From the NCBI RefSeq assembly GCF_000801105.2, contig NC_079514.1:12090001-12154000 (forward strand): a stretch of DNA of 64,000 nucleotides, given 5' to 3'. The stretch comes from Raphanus sativus. Its lineage: Eukaryota > Streptophyta > Magnoliopsida > Brassicales > Brassicaceae. The notes under the pieces were generated by a model. It did no database searches, was not told the origin of the DNA, and saw only the letters and a list, made by a program, of their open reading frames with translations. Below, piece after piece: positions 11,052 through 23,915 of the stretch (the first letter of the stretch is position 1; each line of letters begins with the position of its first letter). Position numbers and translations under genes: made by a program.

Positions 11052-12123
11052 ATGCATTACGCCATGAACGCCGATTCCGAGACGGAGATGATGGACACCG
11101 AGTCCGGTGAGACTTTCGTCCTCGACAAACCCGCCAACGCCAGGGATGATTTCCTCTCAGCCGCTCGGAGGCTCGTCGATCAAGGCCAGCCATCTCAAGC
11201 TCTCCAAGCGGTAACTAGACTCTGCGTTTCCCCTCTTCCATTTTCGATTTTCAAACATCTCTTCTTCGGATGTGTTGACGGTTTTTACAAGATTAAAGAG
11301 AAAGTTGTTTCGTTACGTAAAAAGCTTTGGACTTTGATTTAGGGTTTCGTTTGATTCTTACTCTGCTCAAGATCGAATTTGATTGCGAATTAACTTTACC
11401 GGTTGGTTTGAATCGCCTTCATCCGTTGGCTATATTATATTAACTAGTTTTAGAATTGTTGAGGAACAATCTCTTCTTTATTACAAAGATTGTGTAACTA
11501 GTCAGTAGACACATTGTTTTTGGACACACATATTGCTAGATATGCTTATGCGGTTCTGTTTTTGTCTTCTTCTAGACTTTCAAAATGGTAAAGTGTCATC
11601 CTTTCCTTGTTGAACTAGGGTTGGTTGTGAGTAGAAATCATGATTTGGTAAACGTGGCAGTGAGACTTATACGTAATGGCAAGATCGTTGACTTTGTGTT
11701 GCATTGACCTTCTTTTCTTTATATGTTCCCTGTCTACCTTGTTCTGAGCAGGTAGTGATGGCAATGAGAACACAAGGAGGAGATGAGGCGGTACTTCAGA
11801 TACTCAACCGTACCCGCGAACTTTACAAGCGCAGAATCCAAGAAACAGCTAGTGTGGATCAGCTGGCCTCTATTTTTGCAGAGTGCGCTATCACAGAAGC
11901 ACAACCACTTGGGCACGAGCCAGCGTCAAGAGACTTATTTGGCACCAGAGAAGGAGTTACAGCGGATGCTCGTGGCATATCTATTCTGGAAAAAACCGGG
12001 AGGTCGCAGATCATGCTTGATGCCTTTGCTGATGGAAGCAGCTTTATTTGTTTGCAGTGCGGTGGTCTGGTGAGCACTCATAGGAGAGATGAACACTATG
12101 CGTACTGGTGTAGCAATATGTGA
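11052..12123 (+). CDS. Conserved small eukaryotic protein with C-terminal Cys/His cluster (At5g47830-like)
   Basis: Two exons, 11052-11210 and 11752-12123, give 176 aa. The N-terminus is acidic (NADSETEMMDTESGE). A helical segment follows (DDFLSAARRLVDQGQPSQALQAVVMAMR, then LNRTRELYKRRIQETASVDQL), and the C-terminus is CLQCGGLVSTHRRDEHYAYWC, where CxxC, HxxxxxH and a final C could bind a metal ion. The ATG lies right after a TTCTTGCAG that looks like a 5' UTR intron acceptor. Another ATG four codons on is possible. I know no function for the family. It is convergent with FRA1 (stops 12123 and 12738). Confidence 0.85.
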
Positions 12124-12204
12124 AACACGGATGCTGTTTTTTGTTTTGTTGGGCGTGACACGATAAAGCCACTGGTAATATTGTTTCTGGCTTGTAATAT
12201 CTGG

Positions 12205-12231
12205 GTGTTAATTGTTGTTGTTGTTGTTGAT
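12205..12231. repeat. (GTT)n microsatellite
   Basis: A short GTT run in the 3' UTR of the At5g47830-like gene. Confidence 0.8.
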
Positions 12232-12737
12232 CATCGTTGAAGTCAATGAGAGATGTATGACAGTTATAGACACATTAGCATCCTAGACTTGTAATGTTTC
12301 TGATGCTTATCAATAAAAGCTTCAAGAAAAGACACTGAATAATGTCTCTAAAACTTGTAATAAAACTGAACACTTGATAGATATTTTATCATTTACAACA
12401 AAACCAAAACACAAACGAACTGGAAAATTCTTCATACAAATAGTATCTGCAACTTGAAGATGAGGTTTATTTCCTTGATGAGCTCCTTTAGTGGATGTAT
12501 AAGATGTCAATTCTATCAACATGACTCCTAAAAAGCCGTCTGCTATCTGTTACCTACAACAAGCGATGGGCAGTATCAGCTCACTCGTCCTGGTGCTTCT
12601 CTTGAGAGTTTTTCTCTCAAATGAAACACGGCAGTAAGTCCAGCCTCTGCTCCTTTCCATCGAAGTCCCATACTCACAGGTAGAGAAAGCTTGAACACTT
12701 TAAAAAGATTTCTCTCAGAAAACGGCTAGTAACTTGG

Positions 12738-15700
12738 TCATAGGATCTTCTTAGGCAGAGCCTTATGTCGAGGTTTTGCCTTGAGAAGTGTATGGTCACT
12801 GTGCCTGATCCACTCGGAGAGCCTCCATGGCTTTTGCCACTTCCATTTGAATTGGACAATCCACTGGTGATGACTTCTCTTCCACCTCCAAAGTTTCCCA
12901 CTCTGTTGTCCTATGGCTGATAGTTTCCTCATCGATACTTGTCCCATTGGTACCATCTGCACCAAACATAAAAGTACATAACACTCTTAGATACTAATAC
13001 TGAAAGCCTGTATTTCATTGGTTCCATCATAAGAATAAAAAAGAAGTTCACCTTCTTGTTTGTATTAATAAATGCAGCTGAGTCCTTCACTTTTCCGTTA
13101 GCAATCCCCGGAGTGAATTTGAGCTGTTTCTGTGCTGGCACAGTCATTGGAGAAGGTGTGGTCATGTCCTCTGCTAAATTCTTCACTGAACTCGGTGGGG
13201 TTCCCTATATATCAACATGTTATTATTCTTTATGCATTATTCCACTAACCAAAACTAAAATATGGATAAAATAGGGATCATACAAGTGGAGATGAAGGTA
13301 TGGAAGTTGCATGTGCTTGCTCCCTTAACTTAACCTCCTTTTCAGCTTCTTTCCTTCTCATCTCACTCTGCCTCAGAAGGCCAACAATTTCTTTGAACTG
13401 ATCCTTCATTTCTTTTATTTCTACATCTTTCTCCCATAACTGACACCTTGTTTCCGCAAGAGAGTTGAACATATATTGAAGCAAGCTCTTTGCCTCTCCC
13501 ATTGATCGTAGCTGGTTCCAACGGCCACGGCTTGTGAAAGCACGCTCACGTTCTTCTGCCTCAGAAAGCTGTGACGCCATTGCCACTAGAGAGTTAGAAG
13601 ATATCCCTAGCATGTTCTCAAGTGAAGATATTCTGGCCATCCTTGCATTAGGTGACAACGATGATGCCCTGAAAACAAAAACCTGTAGTAAATAAAAGAC
13701 CAAAGCAAATGAAAATTCATGTGAAGAAAAAAAAGGTACCTAGCATAGCCATTCTTTCCTCTTGGAGGACTTGAGCCTTTCACTGCAAACTCATCCACTT
13801 GTCTTAACACAGCCAGCTCTTCCGCTAGAGCAGCTCGTCTGAAATTATTATCATTATCACATGTATATAATCAGTAAGTCAACGGTCTTAAATTATTGCA
13901 GAAGGTCAAATGAAGTCGGGGGGACATACACATGGCTTTGTTTCTCGTACTCATGACGTACTTCATGCACATTCACCATGACTTCCAGCTCATGGTCTAG
14001 CCACCTCTGCAACGACTTCTCATTGGTCTAAAAAAGAGTTTGAACTGAATTAGATTTCTAAAGAATCACATTGATACAAGGTAAAGAAAACATAGACTAT
14101 GGTTAATCCGCACCTGACCATTTGTTCCAAAACCATTTGTACCACCTGCGTAAATAGTGTTTTAATTAGAAACTCGGCCAGCTAATTTACACAGTGGCAT
14201 GGTTCCATTTAAAGTGTACAAGTAGTTTACCATTGTTCAAATCACAGAACATCAACTATCAAAGTCATACCTGAGTGTTCACGAGCAGAAGATTTACGAG
14301 CTTCCAACAACTCCTTTAACCTCTTGGTGGCCATTGCAGCCTCTTCTGTCTTCCTTTGAAGAACCTGAGAGTACAAATTTTCCTTAATCTCACAGCTGAA
14401 TCTTCTTTTTTAAGTTTATTAAAAATATATCTTTTCAGAGACTATGGAATATAACTAAAAGTAAATTATCTGGCGCATACCATTTTCTGGCGCTGATTTA
14501 AAGCTTGCAGCTTATGCCTTTCATACTCGCTCTTTCTCCCTTCTTTCCGTAACTGTGTTGGCCAGTGAAACATTAGATATAAAGGTACTATTAGAGTCAA
14601 AGATCATTTGTATAGAACAATTCTTGTGGAACAAATTGTTTCAAAGGACTTAAGTAAGGCAGAGGTACCTGCAAAAGTTCCTTCTCCCGGGAGGCTTTCC
14701 ACTGCCGAAACTGTTCTGCTTCTTGTTTCATTCTGTGCTGCAGCTGAACCTATATATAAAACCAAGGAAGAAAATCAAACAGATGCATTTTTCAAAAGAG
14801 AACATGTGACATTATTAGTATGTATGTTTTTTATTTAATACCTTTTGTGCCTTGATGGACTGGATCTCGTCCTGTAACCTCTTAGCGGCGTCATCACTCT
14901 TTTGCTTCTGCTTCAGTAGCTGAACCTGGCTCTCCTGCTTTTTCTTAAGGTCTTGAATCTGCGCTTCAAGAGATTTAAGATTCTGAGCATGCACATCTTG
15001 CAACTTCTGAGCTTGGCCATCAGAAGAAGCAAGGTTCTCAATTTCAGCCATCAAACGGTTTCTCTCTTCCTGAAAGAAAAAGACAAAAACAAAAAAAAAC
15101 AGTTCCACAACTCGTTCTATGTTTTTTTAAAAACAAAACATGAGAGCAACATATGCAAATTATATTCCACCTGAACAGATCTCTTTTCATCCTCCACCTC
15201 CGCAATTTTCTTTCCAAAATGTTGCTTTAGCGCAGCCGGATCATCAAAGAGCTTCATTTCAGACTGTTTTCATACATTAGATTATGTAGTAGTTATGGAC
15301 AAGAACAAATCTCAAACCCTCTTGGAAATTTAAAATAACAAGTAAAGGGAGACCTCTTTTTCCTCTAGACGGCGGTTCAGTTCATGCAACTCTTTGTCCA
15401 TACTATTTTGCAAGAGCTTGTGCTCCCACTCCTTTGCCTCTTCATCTATTTCCCTTGAATCACCTGTAGTGGCTTCAACCATGGGATAATTAGACGACTC
15501 TATGCTGTGCAAGCTCCTTTTCAGCCCATCAGGTCTGACCGAACCGACGATTTCATCCTGTCACCAAATAATTCAACACTTCATAACAATAAACAGACAT
15601 GGTATCTACATATATATTAGAACAATGTATCAGTTAGAAACTACTACAGCTTGTATGTCTTTAAAATCTTTTTCAGAAGGCTCTACACCACCACCACATC

Positions 15701-18158
15701 TGCTTCGGTACTCATGAAGTTGGCGGCAAAGGTCTTCATTAGCAGTTTCAAGGGAAGCAATCCGTTCCTTAAGAACCTACATCATCATCATCACACTCAC
15801 TCTTTTAACTTCTATGCTTGAAACTCTAAAAAACCATACACTAAAAGGTCAAACATACCTGAAGTTCTGTACATGCGGATCCTCCATTTCGTAAGGAGAG
15901 CTCTGCCTGCAAGTATTCGAGCTGTTGGCGCATTTTTAGCATCTCACTGGACACAGGATCTCTGTTAACCTGTTTTTTTTTAAAAAATATCAAGAAAAAT
16001 TAAGAGTAAATCTAATTTAAGTCAATAATTAGTCTCTACATCGATTGACAGTGGCTTACAACAGGTTTGTTCCGGATGTTTCGAGCACGGTTTGCATATT
16101 TAAGAGTGTTAAGTGTTTCCTCCGCATTAATATCTGCAGGACTGATGCAAGCTGTGTAACCCCGAACAGCAAGCATTAGAAGATATGAAAAAAAAAACAG
16201 CATTTATCAAACTATAAAGGGGGCTTAAAAGCAGAGGTTACCAACCTATCATTACAGTTCTGCTGTTGCCTCCAAGGGAATCCTATAAAGTTAAAAAAAA
16301 AAGTTTTGAGAAAGAAGCAAAACACTGAGTGAGCAATTGTGATATTTTGAAAAGAAAAAAAACAAATAAATACCTGCAAAAGCCGTGTAAGTTTACTGTC
16401 TCTATAAGGAACATGTGCACCGTCTTTACGCTTTTTCTCGTCTCCAAGCGCACTGATGACATTACCAAGCGCAAGGAGGCCTTTGTTTATGTGTACACCT
16501 GTGTGACAAAAAAGAATCAAACTTCCATTACAGCAAAAGTGATCAAAAAGGCTTTTTTTTTTTAAATTACAATGCAACAATTAAAAGAACACTTTACCTT
16601 CTTTAAACCTCATACCGTCAGAGCCAGTTCGTTTGGCTCGCTCTGAACCAGCGAGGTCTACAAGGTGCAACTTCGCGCATAGATACTCTTCTTTCAAGCT
16701 CCCATTGTAAGCACCGTTTTCAGGAGAATCTGTATTGTTGTTAATCTTGCGCATTTGCTCCACGGAGATAGTGAAAATTGCATGTGAACGACTGCATAAA
16801 CGATACAAGAAATGAAATGAAAAAAAAACAAGACTTGTAATAATGATTTGCACATTATATAACAAAACATAAGAAGATTTATATAAGTTCAAACCTGGAC
16901 TGATTGTTCATGTTAGTACTACCAGTAGCTCTACTGACCGAGCCTTGCTCGAGACAAGCAGCCATCTCTTTGAGGCTACTCACGGTTACTTCCGTGGATC
17001 CTGCTAATGTGATAACACCGTTTGATGATTCTCTGATCTGTATCGGTGGCTTCCCAGGGACATGTGCTACCTTTCCATTACTACTAGTAGTGTCTGATCT
17101 GTTAATAGTGGAAGGATCCAGCAAATCTTGCACCTCTTCTTTATGAATCTAATCAAATTTAAATTAAAAAAAAAAACATTAAATGGAAACACTCAAACAA
17201 AGAAACCACCGTCCTTTGTCTATAGCTAGAACCAACCTCGATGAAAGAAACGTGTATCTGAAACTCGATATGATCATTGAGCGTCTCGATCTTGGTGAAA
17301 AGAGCGTTCATGACTTGAGGTACGATTCCTGTATGGCTGCTGCTGCTGTTGTTGTCTCCGCAGCCTGTGCCCATGGTGTATGTTTTACCGGAACCAGTCT
17401 GGCCATAAGCAAGAACCGTGGCGTTGTAGCCTTGGAATAAACCGTCAACGAGAGGTGCAGCAGATTGTTCATACATTTCGGTAGATGGAGAACCCCTGCT
17501 TCCGTATACATGATCGAATGTAAAAGAATGTGATCCAATTTGTACCTGTATCAATCATCATAATTCACAAACACAAGAACCCACTTAATATTATGTATTA
17601 CATTCAGAAAGACATGTACTTTTTTTTTTGTCTAATATCTCAAAAACCCAACAAGTAAATTGCTTAATTGTTTGGATTTGACAATTCATGTATTCAAGAA
17701 AATGAGAGCAAAAAACCATAAAGACAATCTTTTTTGAACTAAACTTAATTAAGGACATAAGTTAAGATTTAATAATTCTAATATTGTCCTTAAAAAAGAC
17801 AGAGCTTGACAAAGTCAAACATGCATAAAGAAAGAGAAAGAAACTTCACTGATTCTCTAAACGCTCGCAAGATCTAGATCTCAGGGAGGGGACACAATTC
17901 CGATGAAAAAGCTAATCACTTTAGAAAAAATAATTTTATAAAAAAGAAAGAAACTTTTTTTTTCAAAGAAGAAGAGATTAAGAACACAGACAGAAAGCTG
18001 TGACATTGTCCGAAGCTAGACAAGAGGAACAAGTAAGTAAGTACCTGTGGTTTACCGGAAACGACAGTGACACAATCTTTACAACCTTGAAGCCGTTCGT
18101 CGCCGATGAGCGGTCTGATGTGGACAGCAACTTTAACAGAACAATCATCTGATTCCAT
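12738..18158 (-). CDS. FRA1: Kinesin-4 motor FRAGILE FIBER 1
   Basis: Processive plus-end-directed microtubule motor needed for cell-wall matrix delivery and fibre strength. Twenty-one exons, with 18158-18045 first and 12956-12738 last, give a closed frame of 1,040 aa, about the length of Arabidopsis FRA1. The N-terminal motor (about 8-360) has the P-loop GQTGSGKT at 86-93, switch I SSRSH, switch [16 protein letters not shown], and [19 protein letters not shown] long coiled coil follows ([12 protein letters not shown]..., [24 protein letters not shown]). The basic, Trp-rich tail ([20 protein letters not shown]) is characteristic of FRA1. Every exon joined here preserves frame. The order matches At5g47820, the first gene of ancestral block W as I remember the definition. 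Confidence 0.95.
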
Positions 18159-18389
18159 TTGATGTAAAAGTGATCTGAAAATCGAGAGAGAATGTGTGTT
18201 GTGAAGCAGAGAGAAGAAGAAGAAGAAGGAAGAATAAAGAGAGGTGAGAGTTTGAAGCAGACAAAAGTTAGTTTGATGATGTGTGTTTGGAGAGAGAGAG
18301 AGGGGGGTAAAAATGGAATTTAGAAAGATTGAAAAGAATTGGCGAGAGGAGAGCTTAACTGCAACGACAATAACCTTTTTAGGCTTCAC

Positions 18390-20051
18390 TCCTTCTCCTT
18401 TGCTTACTGTCTCTCTCTCAAGACCAAAACGTCACTCCTTCCCGTTTTAACCCCTCTCCAGTGTCTTTCTTTCTTTGTGTAGAAGAGAGAATGAGTTTTT
18501 TCTGACAAAAAGTGGTGGAGGAATGAGATCAGAATGGTTTTGCTTTATTGCATGTGCTATATTAGCTTACCTCTTTATTAGTGGGTTGCTGTCTATTATT
18601 TACATACCAAATTATTCTAGCTATTTATGTGTCACAATAGCTTTAGGTTTTGCCTCTTCATTTAAAGTAAAAGATCATTCAGTAGCTAGTAATGATCATG
18701 TAGAAAAGTATAAGAGTATTGACATAACTATCTGAAAAAAGATAATACCAGTGGCTGCGCTATGATGGTTTTTTTAGTGAGGGAACTATGATTTATTACA
18801 AAATAAGAAAATATTTTAAATTTTAATCTAAATCACTCTATAGTTTATTATATTTTAAATATCCTTAAATCGTTTTGATTATATTATCTGTTTATGTATT
18901 TTCATAGTACCAAAAAGCACATGCATATTCTTTAATAGTAGGGTGTATACAATTATACATACTCAGAGTGATTTATTACATGAGTTATAGTTTGGAGTTA
19001 GATTTTGTTCCCGCATAGAAGAAAGGCCAGTGATGTGCTTACCTAAACTCCAACTACATTCATCTTATTACTCTTTGCGGTAAGTATTGAGTGAGTCTGA
19101 AGTCCTTTAAGTAACAACCTTCTATGTATAGAATCATGATTAACAAATTAAGTCCGAAGATTACGTTAAAGGTTGACATCCAAATCTAAATTGTTTATGT
19201 TCAGATTGCTGTTAGATATTGTGGGATAAGAAAAACACACACCGCCACAAAGAAAAACAAGGGTTGGCGACGTTGACGTGATCCTGAAGCAAAGACGGCC
19301 ATGATATTCTTTACATATATTGATGGGAAGATGAGAACATTATCAATACAAGTCTACAACGATATCAGTGACAACTACAAGTGATATTAAAAATGTTACA
19401 AGTAAACATATAGTTGATGCAAACCTTGACATTAAACTCAAGAAAAAATTAGTGGACACAGTCGTTGACAAAAGTGTCTTTTTTTTTTTAAGTATAATAC
19501 GCAGAATAATATAAGGGGGAAAAAAGAAGCAAAGGAGGACTTTTAGGGAAGGGTCCACGAGGAGAGACAATGCGAGCTGGCGGTGGAATCGTGGTCACGT
19601 GGCTGTAGCAATGGGGTCCCAAAAGTATTAGGCGGCTTTATGGGTAAGTCACTGCCACCCCCAAGAGCCTTTTCTTATCCCCACTCCCCTTTCCCTTCAA
19701 TAACATTTTTCATTGAATGTCATTTTCTTTTGGAATGTTGAGGTTGTGAACTCTGTAATATACTAGTATACGACATGCATCGGTTTGTGTCAAGTGGAGG
19801 AGATGACGCATTGTTATTTGTTGTTAAAAATTAAGTTGAATCAACATTAGAAGAAACGTGAAATCAAGTGCCGTTCAGATAGTGGTAACTTAGTAGTGAG
19901 CATGTGGCGACTCTGAAAACTTGGGAACTATAGATGATTTGGTGAAGATTTATCTTTTCGTAACAAATTTAAGAACATATATCTATGTAAATTTCTTTAA
20001 AATTTTTGAGAGCTTGAAATGAAATGTTTCGTTTATCTTTGTCTACGACCG
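18390..20051. other. FRA1 upstream region and AT-rich spacer
   Basis: Promoter side of FRA1, then non-coding DNA. Chance ORFs only (for example 18475-18735 on plus). 18745-18790 carries CCAGTGGCTGCGCTATGATGG, which resembles the end of a hAT-type element, but no partner end was found. Confidence 0.5.
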
Positions 20052-20059
20052 ATATTGAT

Positions 20060-20900
20060 TAGGGCTGGACATCATTATTCGTTACTCGCCTTAAATTCGC
20101 TATTCGACCCGTATTCGCCTTGAAAATTTAAGTACTCGATATTGTCAAGGCAAGTAACAAATCGACAAATTTCATTACTTGCAAGGTCAAGTCAAGTATC
20201 AAGTATCATTATTACTTTTAATACTTGACTCGTTCACCCCGTTGCTTACTCCATTACTTGTTATTTGTTACATGATCTATTAATTATTTTTTTCGTATTT
20301 ATCTTTTCTTTTACTTGCATTTAGGATTGAATATAAATACTCATTATTCATCTTATACTTGTTACTTATTTCTTATCTATTTTGGGTTTAAAATATTCGT
20401 CTGTCATCTAGTCAAATATTACATAATAATAAGTATTAAGACATTTAGTTATATGATTTGTTATTACTTGTTACTTATTTGGAGAATGCATTTTTTATTT
20501 ATCTTCTTTATGATATGAACAAATATTTCGTTTAAAGTAATTCATATGTTATTTTAAATAGAATATGCAAAACATACTTTCATAGCTATTAGATATCTAT
20601 TTCTAATAGAGTATTGTTTAGTAAATAGTTTTTAAATATTTCAAAAAACTCGTAAATAATTCATAAGTACTCGTAAATAGTTTACAAGTACTTGTAAATA
20701 GTTTATAAGTATTCGTAAATAGTAAGTAATAGAGCAAAATAAATAAATTGCAAGTAATTAATTTTTTATCAAGTACTCGAAATAGCAAGTATTCGTTTCT
20801 AAAAAGTCAAGTATAAGTCGAAAATTTTATTATTCGTAAAAGACAAATCAAATCGCAAGTACATGCAAAATTGCAAGTAATCGCCTTGCGCCCAACCCTA
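20060..20900. mobile_element. Non-autonomous hAT-type element
   Basis: The ends are TAGGGCTGGAC at the left and the inverse of TAGGGTTGGGC at the right, flanked by a perfect 8-bp duplication ATATTGAT (20052-20059 and 20901-20908). Both features are the signature of hAT transposons. The 841-bp interior has no transposase and is full of short AAGTA-CTCGTAAATAGTT-like direct repeats (about 20640-20730), which may be subterminal transposase sites. Confidence 0.8.
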
Positions 20901-21455
20901 ATATTGATAGGAATTCGGGGACACAGCGTAAATCTTTTTATCTAGAGTTTGATTTCAACCAAAAACAAAGTTATTAGCATTTACTCAATTTAATATTGCA
21001 TTTCAACTCATATATAGTTTACATGATAGTCTATTAACAGACTATTTGATTACTTTTAATACTAATCTTAAGATATTCAACTTGGACGAGTTAATGTGAT
21101 AATCAATTCACTTTGTAATACTAAGGTTTATTAAAAAGAAGTATCCTAAATAAAGAAGAAACGTGAAACCAGTAAACGATTGAGTTTGTTCCTCGTGTGG
21201 ATAGTCTGATCTGATCGACACAAGAAAATAGAAGAGATGCTCGTTTAGTGAACAAAGAAAAAGAAAAGATGCTCGTTCCAAATGGATAGGAGAGTAAATA
21301 CGTAAGCCCAAAACGAAACTCATTTAAAAACAAAATTTATACAGTGGCCCAATCTAAAAGTTTTTCTCTGATAAAATGGCCTAACAACATAATAAAAAGA
21401 ACCGGTTGAAAATATAAAGTTGGAGAGAGGAGAAGACAAACTGTAAATACAACAC

Positions 21456-21636
21456 ACTAGGTATTTTAACCGTAGATGTTTTAACGCAGATGTTTTAATC
21501 GCACGTGCGGATTTAATCATTTTACAAATATTTATTAGTTTATATTTTATTAATTTAAAAACCAACATGATAATTTATTATTTATATTTTAAAAAACATT
21601 AAATCAAACATCAAATTATATATATGAAAAAGTTCA

Positions 21637-21673
<37 letters not shown>

Positions 21674-22440
21674 GCTCTAATTTTAAAAGAAAATATTCAC
21701 ATATTAGAAATATTTTAGAAAATATCTTTATATAACTTTTTTAATTGATAAGTATTTAATTAAAAATAGTTTATATGTTATTTTATAAGTTTTATAATTG
21801 AAAAAATATTTTTTTTATAAAATTATATATTATTAATAAAGTTGTTTTTAATTATATATAAAATTCATTAAGGGTAACATTGAATTTAACCACTTAATTA
21901 TTATATGTTTATATCTTATTTCTTATTTTTATAATTGAAAATATGTGTTACAATAACAACACAAAATATAAGAATTATCTTATTAAAATAATTATTAATA
22001 AAAATTCCTTTTTGATTATATAAATAATTATGTATAAAATTTATTAAGGGTATCATCGACTTTGACCACTCTAACTTTTAACGTGAGAGCTCTGTTGCGA
22101 AAAATCACTTCGCAAATAATAGTATAATAAATTATGTATAAAATTCGTTAAGTGTATCATCGACTTTGACCACTCTAACTTTTAACGTGAGAGTTCCGTT
22201 GCGAAAAATCATTTCGCAAATAATAATATAGATTTTTTTTTATAATTGAAAAGTATGTGTTAAGATAACAATACAAAATATAAGAATTATCTTATTAAAA
22301 TAATTATTAATAAAAATTTGTTTTTGATTATATAATTAATTATGTATAAAATTCATTAAAGGTATCATCGACTTTGACCACTTTAACTTTTACCGTAAGA
22401 GCTCCGTTGCAAAAAATCACTTCGCAAATAATAGTATATA
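21456..22440 (-). mobile_element. Helitron-like cluster with three tandem 5'-end-like units
   Basis: On the minus strand the right side has a 5' end of the form TCTATATTATTATTTGCGAA at 22232 (flanked by A on that strand). The left side ends in a hairpin (CCGCACGTGCG) and CTAGT at 21456. Units at about 22028-22124, 22131-22232 and 22339-22440 repeat TATCATCGACTTTGACCACT and TTCGCAAATAATA. A longer AT-rich unit repeats at about 21940-22020 and 22250-22335. No Rep/helicase ORF. The base flanking the 3' end is G rather than T, so the boundary is uncertain. Confidence 0.5.
21643..21667. repeat. (TA)n microsatellite
   Basis: Twelve or so TA units inside the Helitron-like cluster. Confidence 0.9.
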
Positions 22441-22654
22441 CATGTCATGATCTCTATAAATCCTTGTTTATACTTTAGAGAATGAGCGATGTCTTACTTA
22501 TGAAATTTTATATATTATTACAGTTCAAATAGATTTGGATTGTTTAGATTTGATGGACATGATCCAGTTGATTAGCAGGTTTTTGTTTTCGAATTAATTT
22601 CATTATGTCATTTACGAGATGTTTTTTGGGATTCAATTTTTTCTCATAGTTTGA

Positions 22655-23543
22655 AGCCTAAAAATTTAGTGTGAACTCTCTTGACCAAACTCAATATGAG
22701 TTTCCATGCCTGGTCTGTTAAGCTTTTATCTTTCTCGGGAAGACTGCAATTGCTCAAAACAGTCATATTTAGCACAGTTAACTTCTGGCTATCGGCTTTC
22801 ATTCTGCCAAAAGGCTGCATTACAACCATCGAATCTCTTTGGTCTAGGTTTCTGTGATCTGATGATGTAGACAAGAGAAGCATAGCAAAGGTGGCTTGGA
22901 CCATTGTATGTTTTCCTAAGGAGGAAGGTGGACTCGGTCTAAGGAGCTTTCGTTGGCAGTCTATCATGTGAATCGCGAACTATGATAGACTGCCAACGAG
23001 AGCAAGACTAGTAGCCTGGGGCTTACCTATCACTCCACTCTGTCTGTTCTGTGCAAAGTTTGATGAAACCAGGGATCATCTTTTGCTCTCTTGCGAGTAT
23101 AGCCATGAAGTTTGGCCGGAAGTGTTTATCAGATGCCAATCTCTAACAACAAGTATCACTGACTGGGCGGAGCTACTGTCTTGGATCAGAGTTGCATCTT
23201 TGGTACAATTAAGCTTCCTAAGAAAGGTAGCTGTCCAAACAGTGATTTACCACCTATAGAAACAAAGGAATAATTTGATTCACAATCAAATTTCCATCTC
23301 TCCGGCGACTGTATTCAAAAACATTGACAGGAAGCTAAGAAACATCATCTCAACAAGGAAATATAGAAAGCAATTTTGCTTGCTCATGGCTATGTAGCTG
23401 AATTAGGTTAATCTGTTGTTAGGTTTAAATTGTGTTTCATCTTGTTTTTTGTTTTATTTTTGCCAAGATGGTTTAGTCCTGAGATCTTTTTTTGTAGTAT
23501 CTTTTATTCATCTATAATATTTACAATTTAGAAAAAAAAAAAA
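22655..23543 (+). mobile_element. 3' remnant of a LINE (RT C-terminus and zf-RVT region)
   Basis: Plus-strand translation gives LNMSFHAWSVKLLSFSGRLQLLKTV, VNFWLSAFILPKGCI, AKVAWTIVCFPKEEGGLGLRS and, further on, LVAWGLPITPLCLFCAKFDETRDHLLLSCEYSHEVW. These are typical of the plant LINE reverse-transcriptase end and zinc-binding domain. The remnant carries stops and ends in a 12-A tail at 23532-23543. The portion between the two parts is missing and replaced by an 18-bp hairpin (22950-22999). Confidence 0.85.
22950..22999. repeat. Inverted repeat with 18-bp arms inside the LINE remnant
   Basis: Arms 22950-22967 and 22982-22999 are exact reverse complements around a 14-base loop. They mark the junction where LINE coding sequence is missing. 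Confidence 0.9.
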
Positions 23544-23915
23544 TCTCTTGTCAAGAAAGTAAAAAGGATGCAGTGATGTTCGATCAGATCAGAACGAGCA
23601 TCTCTTCTTTTCCTTTGTTCACTAAAACGAGCATCTCTTCAAAAATACTTGAACTCGATTACCACTCGATTTAAACAAATGGCTGCTAACAAAAAAAAAA
23701 AACTTTATAATATACAGCAGAAAATAAAATTAATAAAAACATAACGCAGTGAACAAAAAAAAAGAAAAGAAAAAAACATAACGCCCTTTCCTCAAAACCA
23801 TTAACCGATCCAATTAGCAATCGATAACGTGATTCTCTGATCGACGGAGAACAAACTCCGCCGCAACATTCACCTCCGATCGACTCCTCCCTCCGCCGCA
23901 ACAACGCAGTGGAAG
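23544..23915. other. Spacer and leader of the KH-domain gene
   Basis: AT-rich sequence with A-runs, then a leader-like stretch (23800-23915) just before the ATG. No gene seen. Confidence 0.5.

Larger units (their letters stand above)
21231..23640. repeat. Pair of inverted ~48-bp copies flanking a repeat island
   Basis: 21231-21277 and the reverse complement of 23592-23640 share GAAGAGATGCTCGTTTTAGTG-like sequence with a few changes. Each arm itself contains GAAGAGATGCTCG twice. They enclose the Helitron-like cluster and the LINE remnant. Confidence 0.75.

Noticed and set aside
22644..22967. Minus-strand 107-aa ORF
   Set aside because: Shadow of the LINE reverse-transcriptase sequence on the opposite strand.
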